Below, piece after piece: positions 20,376-28,515 of a DNA stretch of 64,000 bases. Below the pieces are notes generated by a model. It was not told the origin of the DNA. It was given only the letters and a program-made list of their open reading frames with translations, and did no database searches. Made by a program: the position numbers and the translations under genes. This stretch comes from Serratia sp. AKBS12 (lineage in GTDB: Bacteria; Pseudomonadota; Gammaproteobacteria; Enterobacterales; Enterobacteriaceae), in assembly GCF_024793895.1 (NCBI RefSeq), contig NZ_JANUSB010000015.1:186001-250000 (forward strand), given 5' to 3'. The first letter of the stretch is position 1, and each line of letters begins with the position of its first letter.

Positions 20376-20412
20376 ATGTTCATAAGAGAGACCCTACCAG
20401 AGGATAAAAACC

Positions 20413-21525
20413 ATGTGTCAGACCAGCGTAAACCCGGCAAAAATGGCCAGCGGCATCCCGGAAACCATGAAGGCGATCGTCGCCTATGCGCCAAAAGATT
20501 ACCGTCTGGAAGAGGTAGCGGTACCGAAGATCGGCGAAAAGGAGATCCTGGTAAAAATCGAGGCTTGTGGCATCTGCGCCGGAGATATCAAAGCTTTTGA
20601 AGGTGCGCCAAGCTTTTGGGGAGATGAAAATCAGCCGGCCTATATCAAGGCTCCGATGATCCCAGGCCATGAGTTTATTGGCCACGTGGTGGGTTATGGT
20701 GAAGGAGTGGAAGGCTTCGCCATCGGCGATCGGGTGGTTTCCGAACAGATCGTGCCGTGCTGGCAATGTCGTTTCTGTAATCGCGGTCAGTACTGGATGT
20801 GTGAGAAACACGATCTGTACGGCTTCCAGAAGAACGTCAACGGTGGCATGGCGGAATACATGAAGTTCACCAAGGAGGCGATCAATTATCACGTCCCGGC
20901 GGAGCTGCCGATCGAAAAGGCCATTCTTATCGAACCTTATGCCTGTTCGTTCCACGCCGTGCAGCGTGCCAGCATCAAGCTGGGCGATGTGGTGGTATTG
21001 GCCGGTGCCGGAACCTTGGGGCTGGGGATGATCGGCGCGATTAAGAAGTCCGGACCATCGAAGCTGATCGTGCTCGATCTGTCCGACGACCGTCTGGAAC
21101 TGGCGAAATCCTTTGGCGCAGATCTGGTATTGAACCCCACCAGAGACGACGTGCCGGCCATCGTCAGGCAGCTGACCGACGGCTATGGTTGCGATATCTA
21201 CATCGAAGCCACCGGCGCGCAAAAATCGGTAGAGCAGGGGCTGACGCTGATCCGCAAGCTCGGCACCTTTGTGGAATTCTCGGTATTCAAGGATCCGGTC
21301 ACCGTCGACTGGAGCATCATCAGCGACCGCAAGGAGCTGGACGTGCTCGGCTCGCATCTCGGGCCGTACTGTTATCCGCTGGTAATTGAAGGTATCAGTA
21401 ACGGCGACTTGCCAACCGAAGGCGTGGTGACACATACCTTGCCGCTGGAGCAGTTCGCCGAGGGCTTCGAACTGATGAAACGCGGTATCGGTTCGATCAA
21501 GGTAGTGCTCAACCCGAACCTGTAA
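20413..21525 (+). CDS. Zinc-dependent alcohol dehydrogenase (erythritol/L-threitol dehydrogenase type)
   Basis: A 370-residue medium-chain dehydrogenase. The catalytic zinc ligands are in ACGICAGDIKAF and IPGHEFIGHVVG; the structural zinc lobe is PCWQCRFCNRGQYWMC; the NAD-binding glycine motif is LAGAGTLGLGMIGAI. It resembles sorbitol/threonine dehydrogenase relatives annotated as erythritol/L-threitol dehydrogenases, which would oxidise a tetritol to erythrulose. AGAGGA lies eight bases before the ATG. It is the first gene of the plus-strand operon with a polyol permease, SDR and kinase. Substrate assignment rests on family memory and context. Confidence 0.85.
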   Translation: MCQTSVNPAKMASGIPETMKAIVAYAPKDYRLEEVAVPKIGEKEILVKIEACGICAGDIKAFEGAPSFWGDENQPAYIKAPMIPGHEFIGHVVGYGEGVEGFAIGDRVVSEQIVPCWQCRFCNRGQYWMCEKHDLYGFQKNVNGGMAEYMKFTKEAINYHVPAELPIEKAILIEPYACSFHAVQRASIKLGDVVVLAGAGTLGLGMIGAIKKSGPSKLIVLDLSDDRLELAKSFGADLVLNPTRDDVPAIVRQLTDGYGCDIYIEATGAQKSVEQGLTLIRKLGTFVEFSVFKDPVTVDWSIISDRKELDVLGSHLGPYCYPLVIEGISNGDLPTEGVVTHTLPLEQFAEGFELMKRGIGSIKVVLNPNL

Positions 21526-21590
21526 CGCCTGCGCCATTCCTCGGGTGCAGGCCTGCCTGCGCCTCCACAAATCGTTGTGTTGGGGGTTGT

Positions 21591-22859
21591 ATGTTGAACG
21601 GACTGATTAATCGCATAGGTCTTTCACCGAAACTGCTGCTTGGCTATGCCGGCGTGCTGGTATTCATGATGGGCGAAGGATTGGAACAGGGCTGGTTGTC
21701 ACCTTATCTGATCGGCAAGGGGCTGAGCATTCAGGAGTCGGCGTTGCTGTTTAGCGTTTACGGCTTTGCCGCGGCGATTGCCGCCTGGTTTTCCGGCGTG
21801 CTGGCAGAAATCTTCACCGCCCGGCGGGTGATGCTGGCCGGTCTGATTTTATTCCTCTTTGGGTCGGTCTTCTTCCTGGCGTTCGGCCTGCCGAGCAATA
21901 ACCTGGCGATTATGGTGCCGACCTATGCGCTGCGCGGGCTGGGTTATCCGCTGTTTGCCTACGGTTTTCTGGTGTGGGTGGCGTACGAAGCGCCGCCGGC
22001 CAGGCTGGGCTCCGCCGTGGGGATTTTCTGGTTTGTCTACAGCGGTGGCCTGAGCGTGTTAGGGGTAATGTATTCCAGCATCATGCTGCCGTATCTGGGT
22101 GAAATTCATACCCTGTGGAGCGCGCTGATCTTCGTGGTGCTGGGGGCGATGATTGCTCTGCTGCTTAATCGCGGCACCACGGAAGAGCAAGGCGCCGATA
22201 GAGAGAAAGCCTCGCTGAGTTACGTATTGAAGGGGATCACCATCGCCTTTGAAAATCCCAAAATCGGTCTGGGCGGCATTGTGCGCACCATCAATACCTC
22301 GGCGGCGTATGGTTTTGTGGTGTTTATGCCGATGTACATGATGGATATCGGTTTTACCCGCACCGACTGGTTGCAGATGTATGCGGCACTGTGGACGGTG
22401 AACATCATCTTCAATCTGATTTTCGGCGTGATCAGCGACGGTCTGGGGTGGCGCAACGTGGTGATGTGGTTCGGCTGCGTCGGCTGCGCCCTGACCACGC
22501 TGATGTTCTATTACGTACCGCAATTCTTTGGTGCCAACTATCTGCTTACCGTACTGGCTGCCGGTCTGTTCGGCGCCTGTCTGGCCGCCTTTGTGCCGCT
22601 GTCGGCAATTATGCCGTCACTGGCTCCGGACAATAAAGGCGCGGCGATGTCGATCCTCAATCTCGGCGCCGGCTTGAGTACCTTCGTCGGCCCGGCGGTG
22701 GTAGGGCTGTTTATCGGCAGCCTTGGTACGGTCGGGGTTATCTGGATTTTCACCGGCCTCTACCTGTTCAGCGGCGTGCTGATGAAGTTTGTCACCTTGC
22801 CGAAAACGGTGACCAGCATTGAGGAAAAAAATAATCCGAGTTTGGCAAAAATATCCTGA
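21591..22859 (+). CDS. MFS polyol permease (RbtT/DalT-like)
   Basis: A 422-residue major facilitator transporter with 12 predicted transmembrane helices and a central cytoplasmic loop (RGTTEEQGADREKASLSYVL). The first-half signature SGVLAEIFTARRVMLAGLILFLFG and the block TYALRGLGYPLFAYGFLVWVAYEAPPARLGSAVGIFWF are typical of the polyol permease family that includes ribitol (RbtT) and arabitol (DalT) transporters. Its place between two polyol-type dehydrogenases makes a sugar alcohol the likely cargo. Confidence 0.85.
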   Translation: MLNGLINRIGLSPKLLLGYAGVLVFMMGEGLEQGWLSPYLIGKGLSIQESALLFSVYGFAAAIAAWFSGVLAEIFTARRVMLAGLILFLFGSVFFLAFGLPSNNLAIMVPTYALRGLGYPLFAYGFLVWVAYEAPPARLGSAVGIFWFVYSGGLSVLGVMYSSIMLPYLGEIHTLWSALIFVVLGAMIALLLNRGTTEEQGADREKASLSYVLKGITIAFENPKIGLGGIVRTINTSAAYGFVVFMPMYMMDIGFTRTDWLQMYAALWTVNIIFNLIFGVISDGLGWRNVVMWFGCVGCALTTLMFYYVPQFFGANYLLTVLAAGLFGACLAAFVPLSAIMPSLAPDNKGAAMSILNLGAGLSTFVGPAVVGLFIGSLGTVGVIWIFTGLYLFSGVLMKFVTLPKTVTSIEEKNNPSLAKIS

Positions 22860-22892
22860 TGGGGCGTGAAGTTCACAGTTTTAGGGGGAGAT

Positions 22893-23663
22893 ATGTCCAA
22901 TAAACAGCAAGCAGGCCAGGATCCACTCACACTGGATGAAAAAGTGGCGCTGGTCACCGGCGGTGCTGCCGGTATCGGCTATGCCATCGCCGAGCGTTAT
23001 TTGCAGCACGGCGCCCGGGTGGTGCTGATGGATCGTTCCACGGCGGTGGTGGACACCGCCCGGCGGCTCGATGCGCAGCGTGCGCTGGGGATGGTGGTGG
23101 ACGTGACCGACAGCGCGTCGGTAGAACGGGCCGTCGCACAGGCGCAGGCGTATTTTGGCCGGTTGGACGTGTTGGTCAACAGCGCCGGTATCGTCGCGCT
23201 GCACGCGGCGGAGGAATTGCCGGAACAGAGCTGGGACGCCACGCTGGCGGTCAATCTGAAAGGGGTGTACCTCACCAGCCAGGCGGTAGGGCGGATTTTC
23301 ATCCGTCAGCGTAGCGGCAGCATCATCAATCTGGCATCGCAGGCGGGGGTGGTGGCGTTGCCCGGACACCTGGCGTATTGCGCCAGCAAGGCCGGCGTGA
23401 TCGGCCTGACGCAGGTGCTGGCGCTGGAATGGGGGCCGTACAATGTACGGGTCAATGCCATTTCTCCCACCGTGGTACTGACAGAACTGGGGCGCAAGGC
23501 GTGGTCCGGCGAGGCGGCGGAACAGATGCTGGCAAAAATTCCCCTGCGCCGCTTTGCAGAACCGCAGGACGTCGCTGCCAGTGCACTGTTTCTGGCCAGC
23601 GACGCCGCGTCGATGATCACCGGTACCAATCTGCTGATTGACGGCGGTTACACCATCCAGTAA
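22893..23663 (+). CDS. Short-chain dehydrogenase (D-threitol dehydrogenase type)
   Basis: A 256-residue classical SDR. The cofactor motif is ALVTGGAAGIGYAIAERYL, followed by VNSAGIV, and the active-site triad is visible as S (INLASQAG), Y and K (YCASKAGVIGL). The C-terminal ITGTNLLIDGGYTIQ is the usual SDR end. It resembles proteins annotated as D-threitol dehydrogenases. The ATG at 22893 was chosen because AGGGGG lies five bases upstream; an earlier ATG at 22866 has no such site. Two unlike dehydrogenases in one operon suggest that more than one stereoisomer is used. Confidence 0.85.
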   Translation: MSNKQQAGQDPLTLDEKVALVTGGAAGIGYAIAERYLQHGARVVLMDRSTAVVDTARRLDAQRALGMVVDVTDSASVERAVAQAQAYFGRLDVLVNSAGIVALHAAEELPEQSWDATLAVNLKGVYLTSQAVGRIFIRQRSGSIINLASQAGVVALPGHLAYCASKAGVIGLTQVLALEWGPYNVRVNAISPTVVLTELGRKAWSGEAAEQMLAKIPLRRFAEPQDVAASALFLASDAASMITGTNLLIDGGYTIQ

Positions 23664-23689
23664 TTCACACTCAGGCAAGAGAGGCAATG

Positions 23690-24691
23690 ATGAACAGAAT
23701 CATTAACCATCCCGATCGCGTGGTAGAAGATGCGATCCAGGGGTATTTGCAGGCTCACCCCGACTATTTCTGCGCCACCGACAATGCGCGCGTGCTGAAA
23801 TATCCCGCCGCACCGCTTGCCGGCAAGGTGGGGATCGTCACCGGCGGCGGCTCCGGCCATGAGCCGGCGTTTTTAGGCTATGTCGGCAAAAACATGCTGG
23901 ATGCCGTGGCGATTGGCGAGATATTTTCCTCGCCTACCGCCGGCGCCTTTCTGGATGCATTCAAGGCTGCCGATGGTGGCGCCGGCGTTGCGTGCCTGTA
24001 CGGCAACTATGCCGGCGACAATATGAACGTCAAAATGGCGATGAAAAAGGCGTCTGCGGCAGGCATCAGCGTGAAAACGGTGGTGGCCAATGACGATGTG
24101 GCGTCGGCACCCGCCAGTGAAATGGACAAGCGTCGCGGCGTCGCCGGGGAAATTCTGATGTGGAAGGTCGGCGCCGCCGCGGCTGCCAAAGGCTATGATC
24201 TCGATGGCGTCATCGGCGCGGCACAAAAGGCCATAGACCATTGCCGTTCAATTGGCGTCGGCCTCAGCTCTTGCACCATTCCCGCCGTCGGCAAACCCAA
24301 TTTTCATATCGATGACGGCAAGATGGAAATCGGCATTGGCCATCACGGCGAGCCGGGGATAGAAGTTTCCGCCATTCAGTCGGCGGCGGAGATGGCGACC
24401 ACCATGCTGGATTTCGTGCTCGGCGACATGCCGTTAACCAAGGGTGACGAGGTGGTAGTACTGGTTTCCGGCCTGGGCGCGACGCCGGTGATGGAGCTGT
24501 ATATCTATTACGGTGAAATCGCCCGGCGCCTGGCAGAACGCGGTATTCAGGTGCATCGCCGTTACGTTGGCAACTACTTCACCTCGCTGGAGATGATGGG
24601 GGTTACGCTGACGCTGATGAAGCTGGATGATGAACTCAAAACCTTGATGGATGTGCCAAGCCAATCGTTGGGCCTGACCCAGACGGAGTGA
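23690..24691 (+). CDS. dhaK: DhaK-type ketose kinase, substrate-binding subunit
   Basis: A 333-residue DhaK domain (MNRIINHPDRVVEDAIQGYL). The glycine-rich GIVTGGGSGHEPAFLGYVG and the covalent substrate-binding histidine in IGIGHHGEPGIE (near residue 220) are both intact. DhaK subunits bind dihydroxyacetone or a related ketose as a hemiaminal; in tetritol pathways the substrate is erythrulose. It must work with DhaL, encoded four bases downstream. The second of two adjacent ATGs (23690) has better spacing from GAGG. A DhaM phosphotransfer subunit is not encoded in the window. Confidence 0.88.
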   Translation: MNRIINHPDRVVEDAIQGYLQAHPDYFCATDNARVLKYPAAPLAGKVGIVTGGGSGHEPAFLGYVGKNMLDAVAIGEIFSSPTAGAFLDAFKAADGGAGVACLYGNYAGDNMNVKMAMKKASAAGISVKTVVANDDVASAPASEMDKRRGVAGEILMWKVGAAAAAKGYDLDGVIGAAQKAIDHCRSIGVGLSSCTIPAVGKPNFHIDDGKMEIGIGHHGEPGIEVSAIQSAAEMATTMLDFVLGDMPLTKGDEVVVLVSGLGATPVMELYIYYGEIARRLAERGIQVHRRYVGNYFTSLEMMGVTLTLMKLDDELKTLMDVPSQSLGLTQTE

Positions 24692-24695
24692 TTTT

Positions 24696-25352
24696 ATGAC
24701 CGAATATATTTCGACGCAGCATGGTAATGAGATTGTGGACAGTCTGGTGGCGGTGATTGTCAGCAACCGGGAATACCTGAGTGAAATTGATGGCGCTATC
24801 GGCGATGGCGATCACGGCATCAATATGGCCAAGGGATTTACCCTGTGTGCCGACGCCATCAAGGGGCGCAATCTGTCGCTGGCGCAGGCGTTCGACGCGC
24901 TGTCTGATGCGCTGATGGAAGGCATTGGCGGATCGATGGGGCCGCTGTACGGCAGCCTGTTTATGGGCATGGCCGACAGCGTACGAGAGCACGCCGAACT
25001 GGACGCGCCGCGTTTTTTGGCCATGCTGAAACAGGGCCTGAGCGAACTGCAGGACATCAGCAGCGCCGGCGTTGGTGATAAATGTCTGATGGACACCTTG
25101 ATCCCGGCGGTGTCGGCGTTTGAACGGGCGCTGCAGCAGGGGGCGGATTTTTCCGCTGCGCTGGCGCAGATGAGTCAGGCCGCTGCCGTAGGGCGCGACG
25201 CCACGCGCGATCTGGTGGCCAAAATCGGCCGAGCCAGCCGTTTGGGGGAACGGTCGCGCGGTGTACTGGATGCCGGCGCGGTGTCTTGCTGCCTGTTGCT
25301 CACCCGACTGGCGCAGTCGGTGCAGCAGCGGTTACAGACCGTGACCGCCTGA
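24696..25352 (+). CDS. dhaL: DhaL-type kinase, nucleotide-binding subunit
   Basis: A 218-residue DhaL domain (MTEYISTQHGNEIVDSLVAV). The magnesium-binding triple aspartate motif IDGAIGDGDHGINMAKGF and the block SMGPLYGSLFMGMA are conserved. In PTS-type systems DhaL keeps bound ADP that DhaM rephosphorylates; in ATP-type kinases DhaL is fused to DhaK and exchanges ATP. Here it is a separate gene without dhaM, so the phosphoryl donor is not settled by sequence. GGAG lies seven bases before the ATG, inside the dhaK end. Confidence 0.87.
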   Translation: MTEYISTQHGNEIVDSLVAVIVSNREYLSEIDGAIGDGDHGINMAKGFTLCADAIKGRNLSLAQAFDALSDALMEGIGGSMGPLYGSLFMGMADSVREHAELDAPRFLAMLKQGLSELQDISSAGVGDKCLMDTLIPAVSAFERALQQGADFSAALAQMSQAAAVGRDATRDLVAKIGRASRLGERSRGVLDAGAVSCCLLLTRLAQSVQQRLQTVTA

Positions 25353-25430
25353 ATACTCCGCAGGGGTAGCGACGCCGGTCGAGCGATCGGCGATTGAGCG
25401 ATGACCAAGGCGGCAACATGCGCATCCGCT

Positions 25431-25461
25431 TTGGCGCAACCTCAATGGGTTAGGGTATAAT
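25431..25461 (+). promoter_or_regulatory. Putative sigma-70 promoter for the SorC-type regulator
   Basis: A perfect -10 hexamer TATAAT (25456-25461) with TTGGCG (25431-25436) 19 bases upstream stands about 90 bases before the regulator start. The spacing is longer than ideal, but it suggests the regulator can be transcribed apart from the catabolic operon. Confidence 0.45.
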
Positions 25462-25553
25462 GGCAGTTCTTCAGTATTGATCCATGGGTTTAGCATGCTG
25501 AACCCATTGCCGTTAATAACTGGCCAAACTTGCCGTGGGGAAACGTGTAACGG

Positions 25554-26516
25554 ATGGAAAAACAAACAGTGTCCCAGGATAACGAACTACTGACTGAAAT
25601 TGCCGTTGCTTATTATCAGGACGAGATCACACAGGAAGAGATCGCAAAAAAGTTTGGCATTTCGCGCATTAAAGTCGGCCGTTTGCTGAAACGCGCCAAA
25701 GAAGAGGGCATCGTCGAGATCACGGTGCGCTATCACCCGGTGTTCAGCACTCGGCTTGAGCAGCAAATGCTCGAGCGCTTCCCGATTAGTCGTGCGCTGA
25801 TCGCGCTTGATTATCAGGACGAAGATGAACAGCGGCGGCAGGTGGCCGCGCTGGTGTCCAATTATCTGGCGATGTCGCTGAAGGATGATATGGTGCTGGC
25901 GGTGGGCCAGGGGCGCAATGTCGCGGCCATCGCCGATCACATCGGCAGCGTGGCTGAGCGCAACTGCAAGTTTATTTGCGGCATTGGCGGTACGCACCGC
26001 CCTGGCGATGCGATCAACGCCGATCATATCAGCCGCCGACTGGCGAAGAAGTTTGGCGGCAGCAGCGAAACGCTGTACGCCCCCGCCTATGTTGAAAACC
26101 GGGCGCTCAAACAGGCCTTTATGCAAAACGGCACCATCAAGGAAACGCTGGATCGGGCGCGCAAGGCTGACGTGGCGCTGGTCGGTATCGGCGACATGAA
26201 CGAAAACAGCTATATGGTCAAGTTGGGCTGGTTTACGCCACATGAAATTATCGACGCCAGCCTGAACCAGGGAGTGATTGGCGATATAGCCGGTTATGAT
26301 TTCTTCAATGCGCAGGGGCAGCACGTCGACACGGTAATGAACGATCGGGTGATTGGCCTGAGCATCGACGAACTGCGTAAAATCCCCTGTGTGATCGCCA
26401 TTGCTGCCGAAAATACCAAAGCGCTGGCGATCCTCGGCGCACTGCGCACCGGCGCGATTGATATCATTGCCACCAGTGCCCTCAACGTCCGCACCATCTT
26501 GAACATGTCGCAGTAA
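25554..26516 (+). CDS. SorC/EryD-family sugar-responsive transcriptional regulator
   Basis: A 320-residue regulator with an N-terminal HTH (DEITQEEIAKKFGISRIKVGRLLKRAKEEGIV, about residues 21-54) and a SorC-type sugar-phosphate-sensing domain: VGQGRNVAAIADHI, FICGIGGTHR, and VALVGIGDMNENSYMVKLGWFTPHE. The erythritol repressor EryD is a member of this family, which suits the tetritol context. It likely controls the operon just upstream and the divergent isomerase, with a phosphorylated pathway intermediate as ligand; that is inference. It begins 201 bases after dhaL behind its own promoter-like sequence. Confidence 0.88.
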   Translation: MEKQTVSQDNELLTEIAVAYYQDEITQEEIAKKFGISRIKVGRLLKRAKEEGIVEITVRYHPVFSTRLEQQMLERFPISRALIALDYQDEDEQRRQVAALVSNYLAMSLKDDMVLAVGQGRNVAAIADHIGSVAERNCKFICGIGGTHRPGDAINADHISRRLAKKFGGSSETLYAPAYVENRALKQAFMQNGTIKETLDRARKADVALVGIGDMNENSYMVKLGWFTPHEIIDASLNQGVIGDIAGYDFFNAQGQHVDTVMNDRVIGLSIDELRKIPCVIAIAAENTKALAILGALRTGAIDIIATSALNVRTILNMSQ

Positions 26517-26534
26517 GCGGCAGATTCCCCGCAC

Positions 26535-26563
26535 AAAAAAGGGTTCAGCGTAATGCTGAACCC
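26535..26563 (-). terminator. Intrinsic terminator of cbp21
   Basis: GGGTTCAGC-GTAAT-GCTGAACCC is a perfect 9-bp stem. On the minus strand it is followed by six T, so it ends the cbp21 transcript, whose stop codon is 18 bases away; it may also act on the converging regulator gene. Confidence 0.85.
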
Positions 26564-26580
26564 GTCGCCTTTCCAACCGA

Positions 26581-27174
26581 TTATTTGCTCAGATTGACGT
26601 CAATCGCCTGATAAAACGCGTTAGCGGTGTCGGCTACGTCCCACACGGCAAGGATAACGTGCGAACCACTGCGATCTGCAGGTATGTTGCACTGGTGAGT
26701 CACCTTGGCCGCCGGGATTGCGCCGCCGTCGTTGAATTGACAGAACGGCGTCAGATCAAACGCGGCACGGGTCAGGGGTTGTGATGCATCCCACCCCTGG
26801 CGGGTAATAAAGTAACGCCAACTGGTGGTGCTGTGGCGCGCGGTCAGATTCCAGGTGAAGGCGTTCGGGCCGCTGTGAAGGTTCAGCTTGTTCCAGCGGG
26901 TTGGCGTTTGCTGATCCAGTTCGAAGAAGGTGGATTTGTCGGCGCTGGCGATATGGCCGTCTGCCGGCCCGCTTTGCGGGAAGCCTTTCAGGCCTTCCAC
27001 GCTCTGCGGTTCATATTGTACGCTGCCGCACTGGGTGTTCAGTTGCAGCTTGCACTGATACGAACGGCTGGCCGGCGACTCGACATAACCATGCGCGCTG
27101 GCCTGGTGGGAAACGCCAAACATCGCTGCGCCAAGCAGGCCGACGGACAGTAGGGTACGGGAAGTAGCGTTCAT
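26581..27174 (-). CDS. cbp21: Chitin-active lytic polysaccharide monooxygenase CBP21 (AA10)
   Basis: A 197-residue secreted copper enzyme that cleaves crystalline chitin oxidatively and opens it to chitinases. The signal peptide [20 protein letters not shown] ends at ASA before H28, which becomes the N-terminal copper ligand ([19 protein letters not shown]). The second ligand is in [11 protein letters not shown] (H114). Length and sequence are nearly those of S. marcescens CBP21, with identical stretches such as [25 protein letters not shown] stands five bases before the ATG. It is divergent from chiR, known as an activator of chitinase genes in S. marcescens. Confidence 0.96.
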   Translation of the reverse strand: MNATSRTLLSVGLLGAAMFGVSHQASAHGYVESPASRSYQCKLQLNTQCGSVQYEPQSVEGLKGFPQSGPADGHIASADKSTFFELDQQTPTRWNKLNLHSGPNAFTWNLTARHSTTSWRYFITRQGWDASQPLTRAAFDLTPFCQFNDGGAIPAAKVTHQCNIPADRSGSHVILAVWDVADTANAFYQAIDVNLSK

Positions 27175-27299
27175 AATGACTCCTGTTGAAAAATGTTGTT
27201 TAACTGGGCTTGTTTTCACCGGCGGCGTTTTTTGCCAGAGAAAAATTAGAAATGCAGAAAACTGGCCGGCTTGTTGTATTTTTACCACCGGTTAAAAAC

Positions 27300-27313
27300 G
27301 GTCAGAGAGGAAT
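27300..27313 (+). promoter_or_regulatory. Upstream ChiX-like pairing site
   Basis: The stretch GGTCAGAGAGGAAT on the plus strand resembles the ChiX target sequence CCCGUCAAAGAGGAAUUU (14 of 18 over the aligned segment 27298-27315). It lies about 260 bases before chiR and overlaps the start of a small frame at 27312. Whether it is transcribed is unknown. Confidence 0.35.
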
Positions 27314-27407
27314 GTTTTATAGGCTATTAACTGAATTTATTAAGGTGATTTTTTTTGCTTTCTGGTTCAGGTTTTTTATCAGCAAGGTGAGCTGGCTGAC
27401 GCCATGA
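27312..27407 (+). CDS. Possible 31-residue hydrophobic leader peptide upstream of chiR
   Basis: A small frame (MFYRLLTEFIKVIFFAFWFR then FFISKVSWLTP) lies in the cbp21-chiR gap on the chiR strand. It would encode one hydrophobic helix. The AGAGAGGA before it is almost too close to the ATG for normal initiation. I know no family. The 399-base gap (27175-27573) also must carry the divergent cbp21 and chiR promoters, which I cannot place with confidence. Confidence 0.25.
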   Translation: MFYRLLTEFIKVIFFAFWFRFFISKVSWLTP

Positions 27408-27559
27408 TGAAGTTTATTAATGGAAGGGATGAATACTCTTTCAACTGTCTAGGTCGTGAGTGGAGTATATTTCCTGTGGCAGTATTTTTGCTGTGTTTGA
27501 ACTATTTTTACGTGCCAACGCCTTTGGGAATTTAGTGTCATTTTTCTTGTTGTTATTTT

Positions 27560-27571
27560 AAAGAGGAATTT
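27560..27571 (+). promoter_or_regulatory. chiR ribosome-binding site, perfect ChiX small-RNA complement
   Basis: AAAGAGGAATTT ends two bases before the chiR ATG and contains its Shine-Dalgarno sequence. It is an exact 12-base complement of the AAAUUCCUCUUU seed of the ChiX small RNA as I know it from E. coli, the region that pairs with chiP mRNA. ChiX binding would block ribosome entry on chiR. The ChiX gene itself is not in the window. Confidence 0.7.
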
Positions 27572-27573
27572 GT

Positions 27574-28515
27574 ATGACTAGATTATCCCTGGATGCGATT
27601 AAAATAATCAGCACCATTAAAAGTACCGGTTCGTTCTCGATGGCGGCGGAAGCCTTGCATAAAACGCCGTCCGCCATCTCGTACCGCGTTGCCAATATTG
27701 AAAGTAAGCTTTGCGTGAAGCTTTTTCACCGCAATGGCCCGATGGTGTCGCTGACCGATGAAGGGGAGTTCCTGTTGCAAGAGGGCGGCTGGATATTAAA
27801 CGCGGTGCAGGATCTGGAAAGTCGCGTCAAAAATATCCCTAAGCTGGACAGTCATATTCGCATCGTGGTGGACAAACTGTTGCCACTGGACACCATCACC
27901 CAGGATATCCGCGACTTTATTGGCCATTGTCCCGGTGCCAATATTTCGCTGCAACGTGAGGCGCTGAACGGTACCTGGGACGCGCTGAAAGATAACCGTG
28001 CCGACCTGATCGTCGCCATTGGCCAAGTCCCCGACGGCGTGCAGGCGAAAACGCTGATGCTCGGCAAGCTGAACTTTGTGCTGTGCGTTTCACCCTCGCA
28101 TACTTTTGCGGCGCAGAAAAAACCGGTCAGCAACAATCAGCGGTTGAATGACATTGTGGTCACCATCGCCGACAGCAGCCATCAGTTGCCAAAACGCAAC
28201 GCCGGCATTTTACCGTTGCAGCGGCAACTGGCGGTGTGTGACGTGGAAAGTAAACTGGCGTTGCTCAAGCGTGGCATCGGGCATGGCTTCCTGCCGCCGA
28301 CGCTGATCGAAAAAGAGCTGGCCAGCGGTGCACTGGTTGCGGTGCCGGTGGAGGTGCAAAAGGGTGACGAGATGATCTGGCTGGCCTGGCACCCGGCCAG
28401 TAAAGGGACCGGGTTCAACTGGTGGCATGAGCGGTTGACGCGTAGCAGCGACGTTCACAGTCTGATTGGGCGCGAAGTAGTGCGCGATGGCGGTTACCCT
28501 TGGCGCCACAGTTAA
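27574..28515 (+). CDS. chiR: LysR-type activator of chitinase genes, ChiR
   Basis: A 313-residue LysR-type regulator. The N-terminal winged HTH is LDAIKIISTIKSTGSFSMAAEALHKTPSAISYRVANIE, followed by a two-lobed periplasmic-binding-like effector domain (HIRIVVDKLLPL through the GIGHGFLPPTLIE segment). Length and location beside cbp21 match the S. marcescens chiR gene, required for expression of chitinases and CBP21. It is divergent from cbp21 and followed by chiWXYZ in the same direction. The ribosome-binding site AAGAGGA overlaps a ChiX complement, suggesting RNA control of the regulator. Confidence 0.9.
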   Translation: MTRLSLDAIKIISTIKSTGSFSMAAEALHKTPSAISYRVANIESKLCVKLFHRNGPMVSLTDEGEFLLQEGGWILNAVQDLESRVKNIPKLDSHIRIVVDKLLPLDTITQDIRDFIGHCPGANISLQREALNGTWDALKDNRADLIVAIGQVPDGVQAKTLMLGKLNFVLCVSPSHTFAAQKKPVSNNQRLNDIVVTIADSSHQLPKRNAGILPLQRQLAVCDVESKLALLKRGIGHGFLPPTLIEKELASGALVAVPVEVQKGDEMIWLAWHPASKGTGFNWWHERLTRSSDVHSLIGREVVRDGGYPWRHS

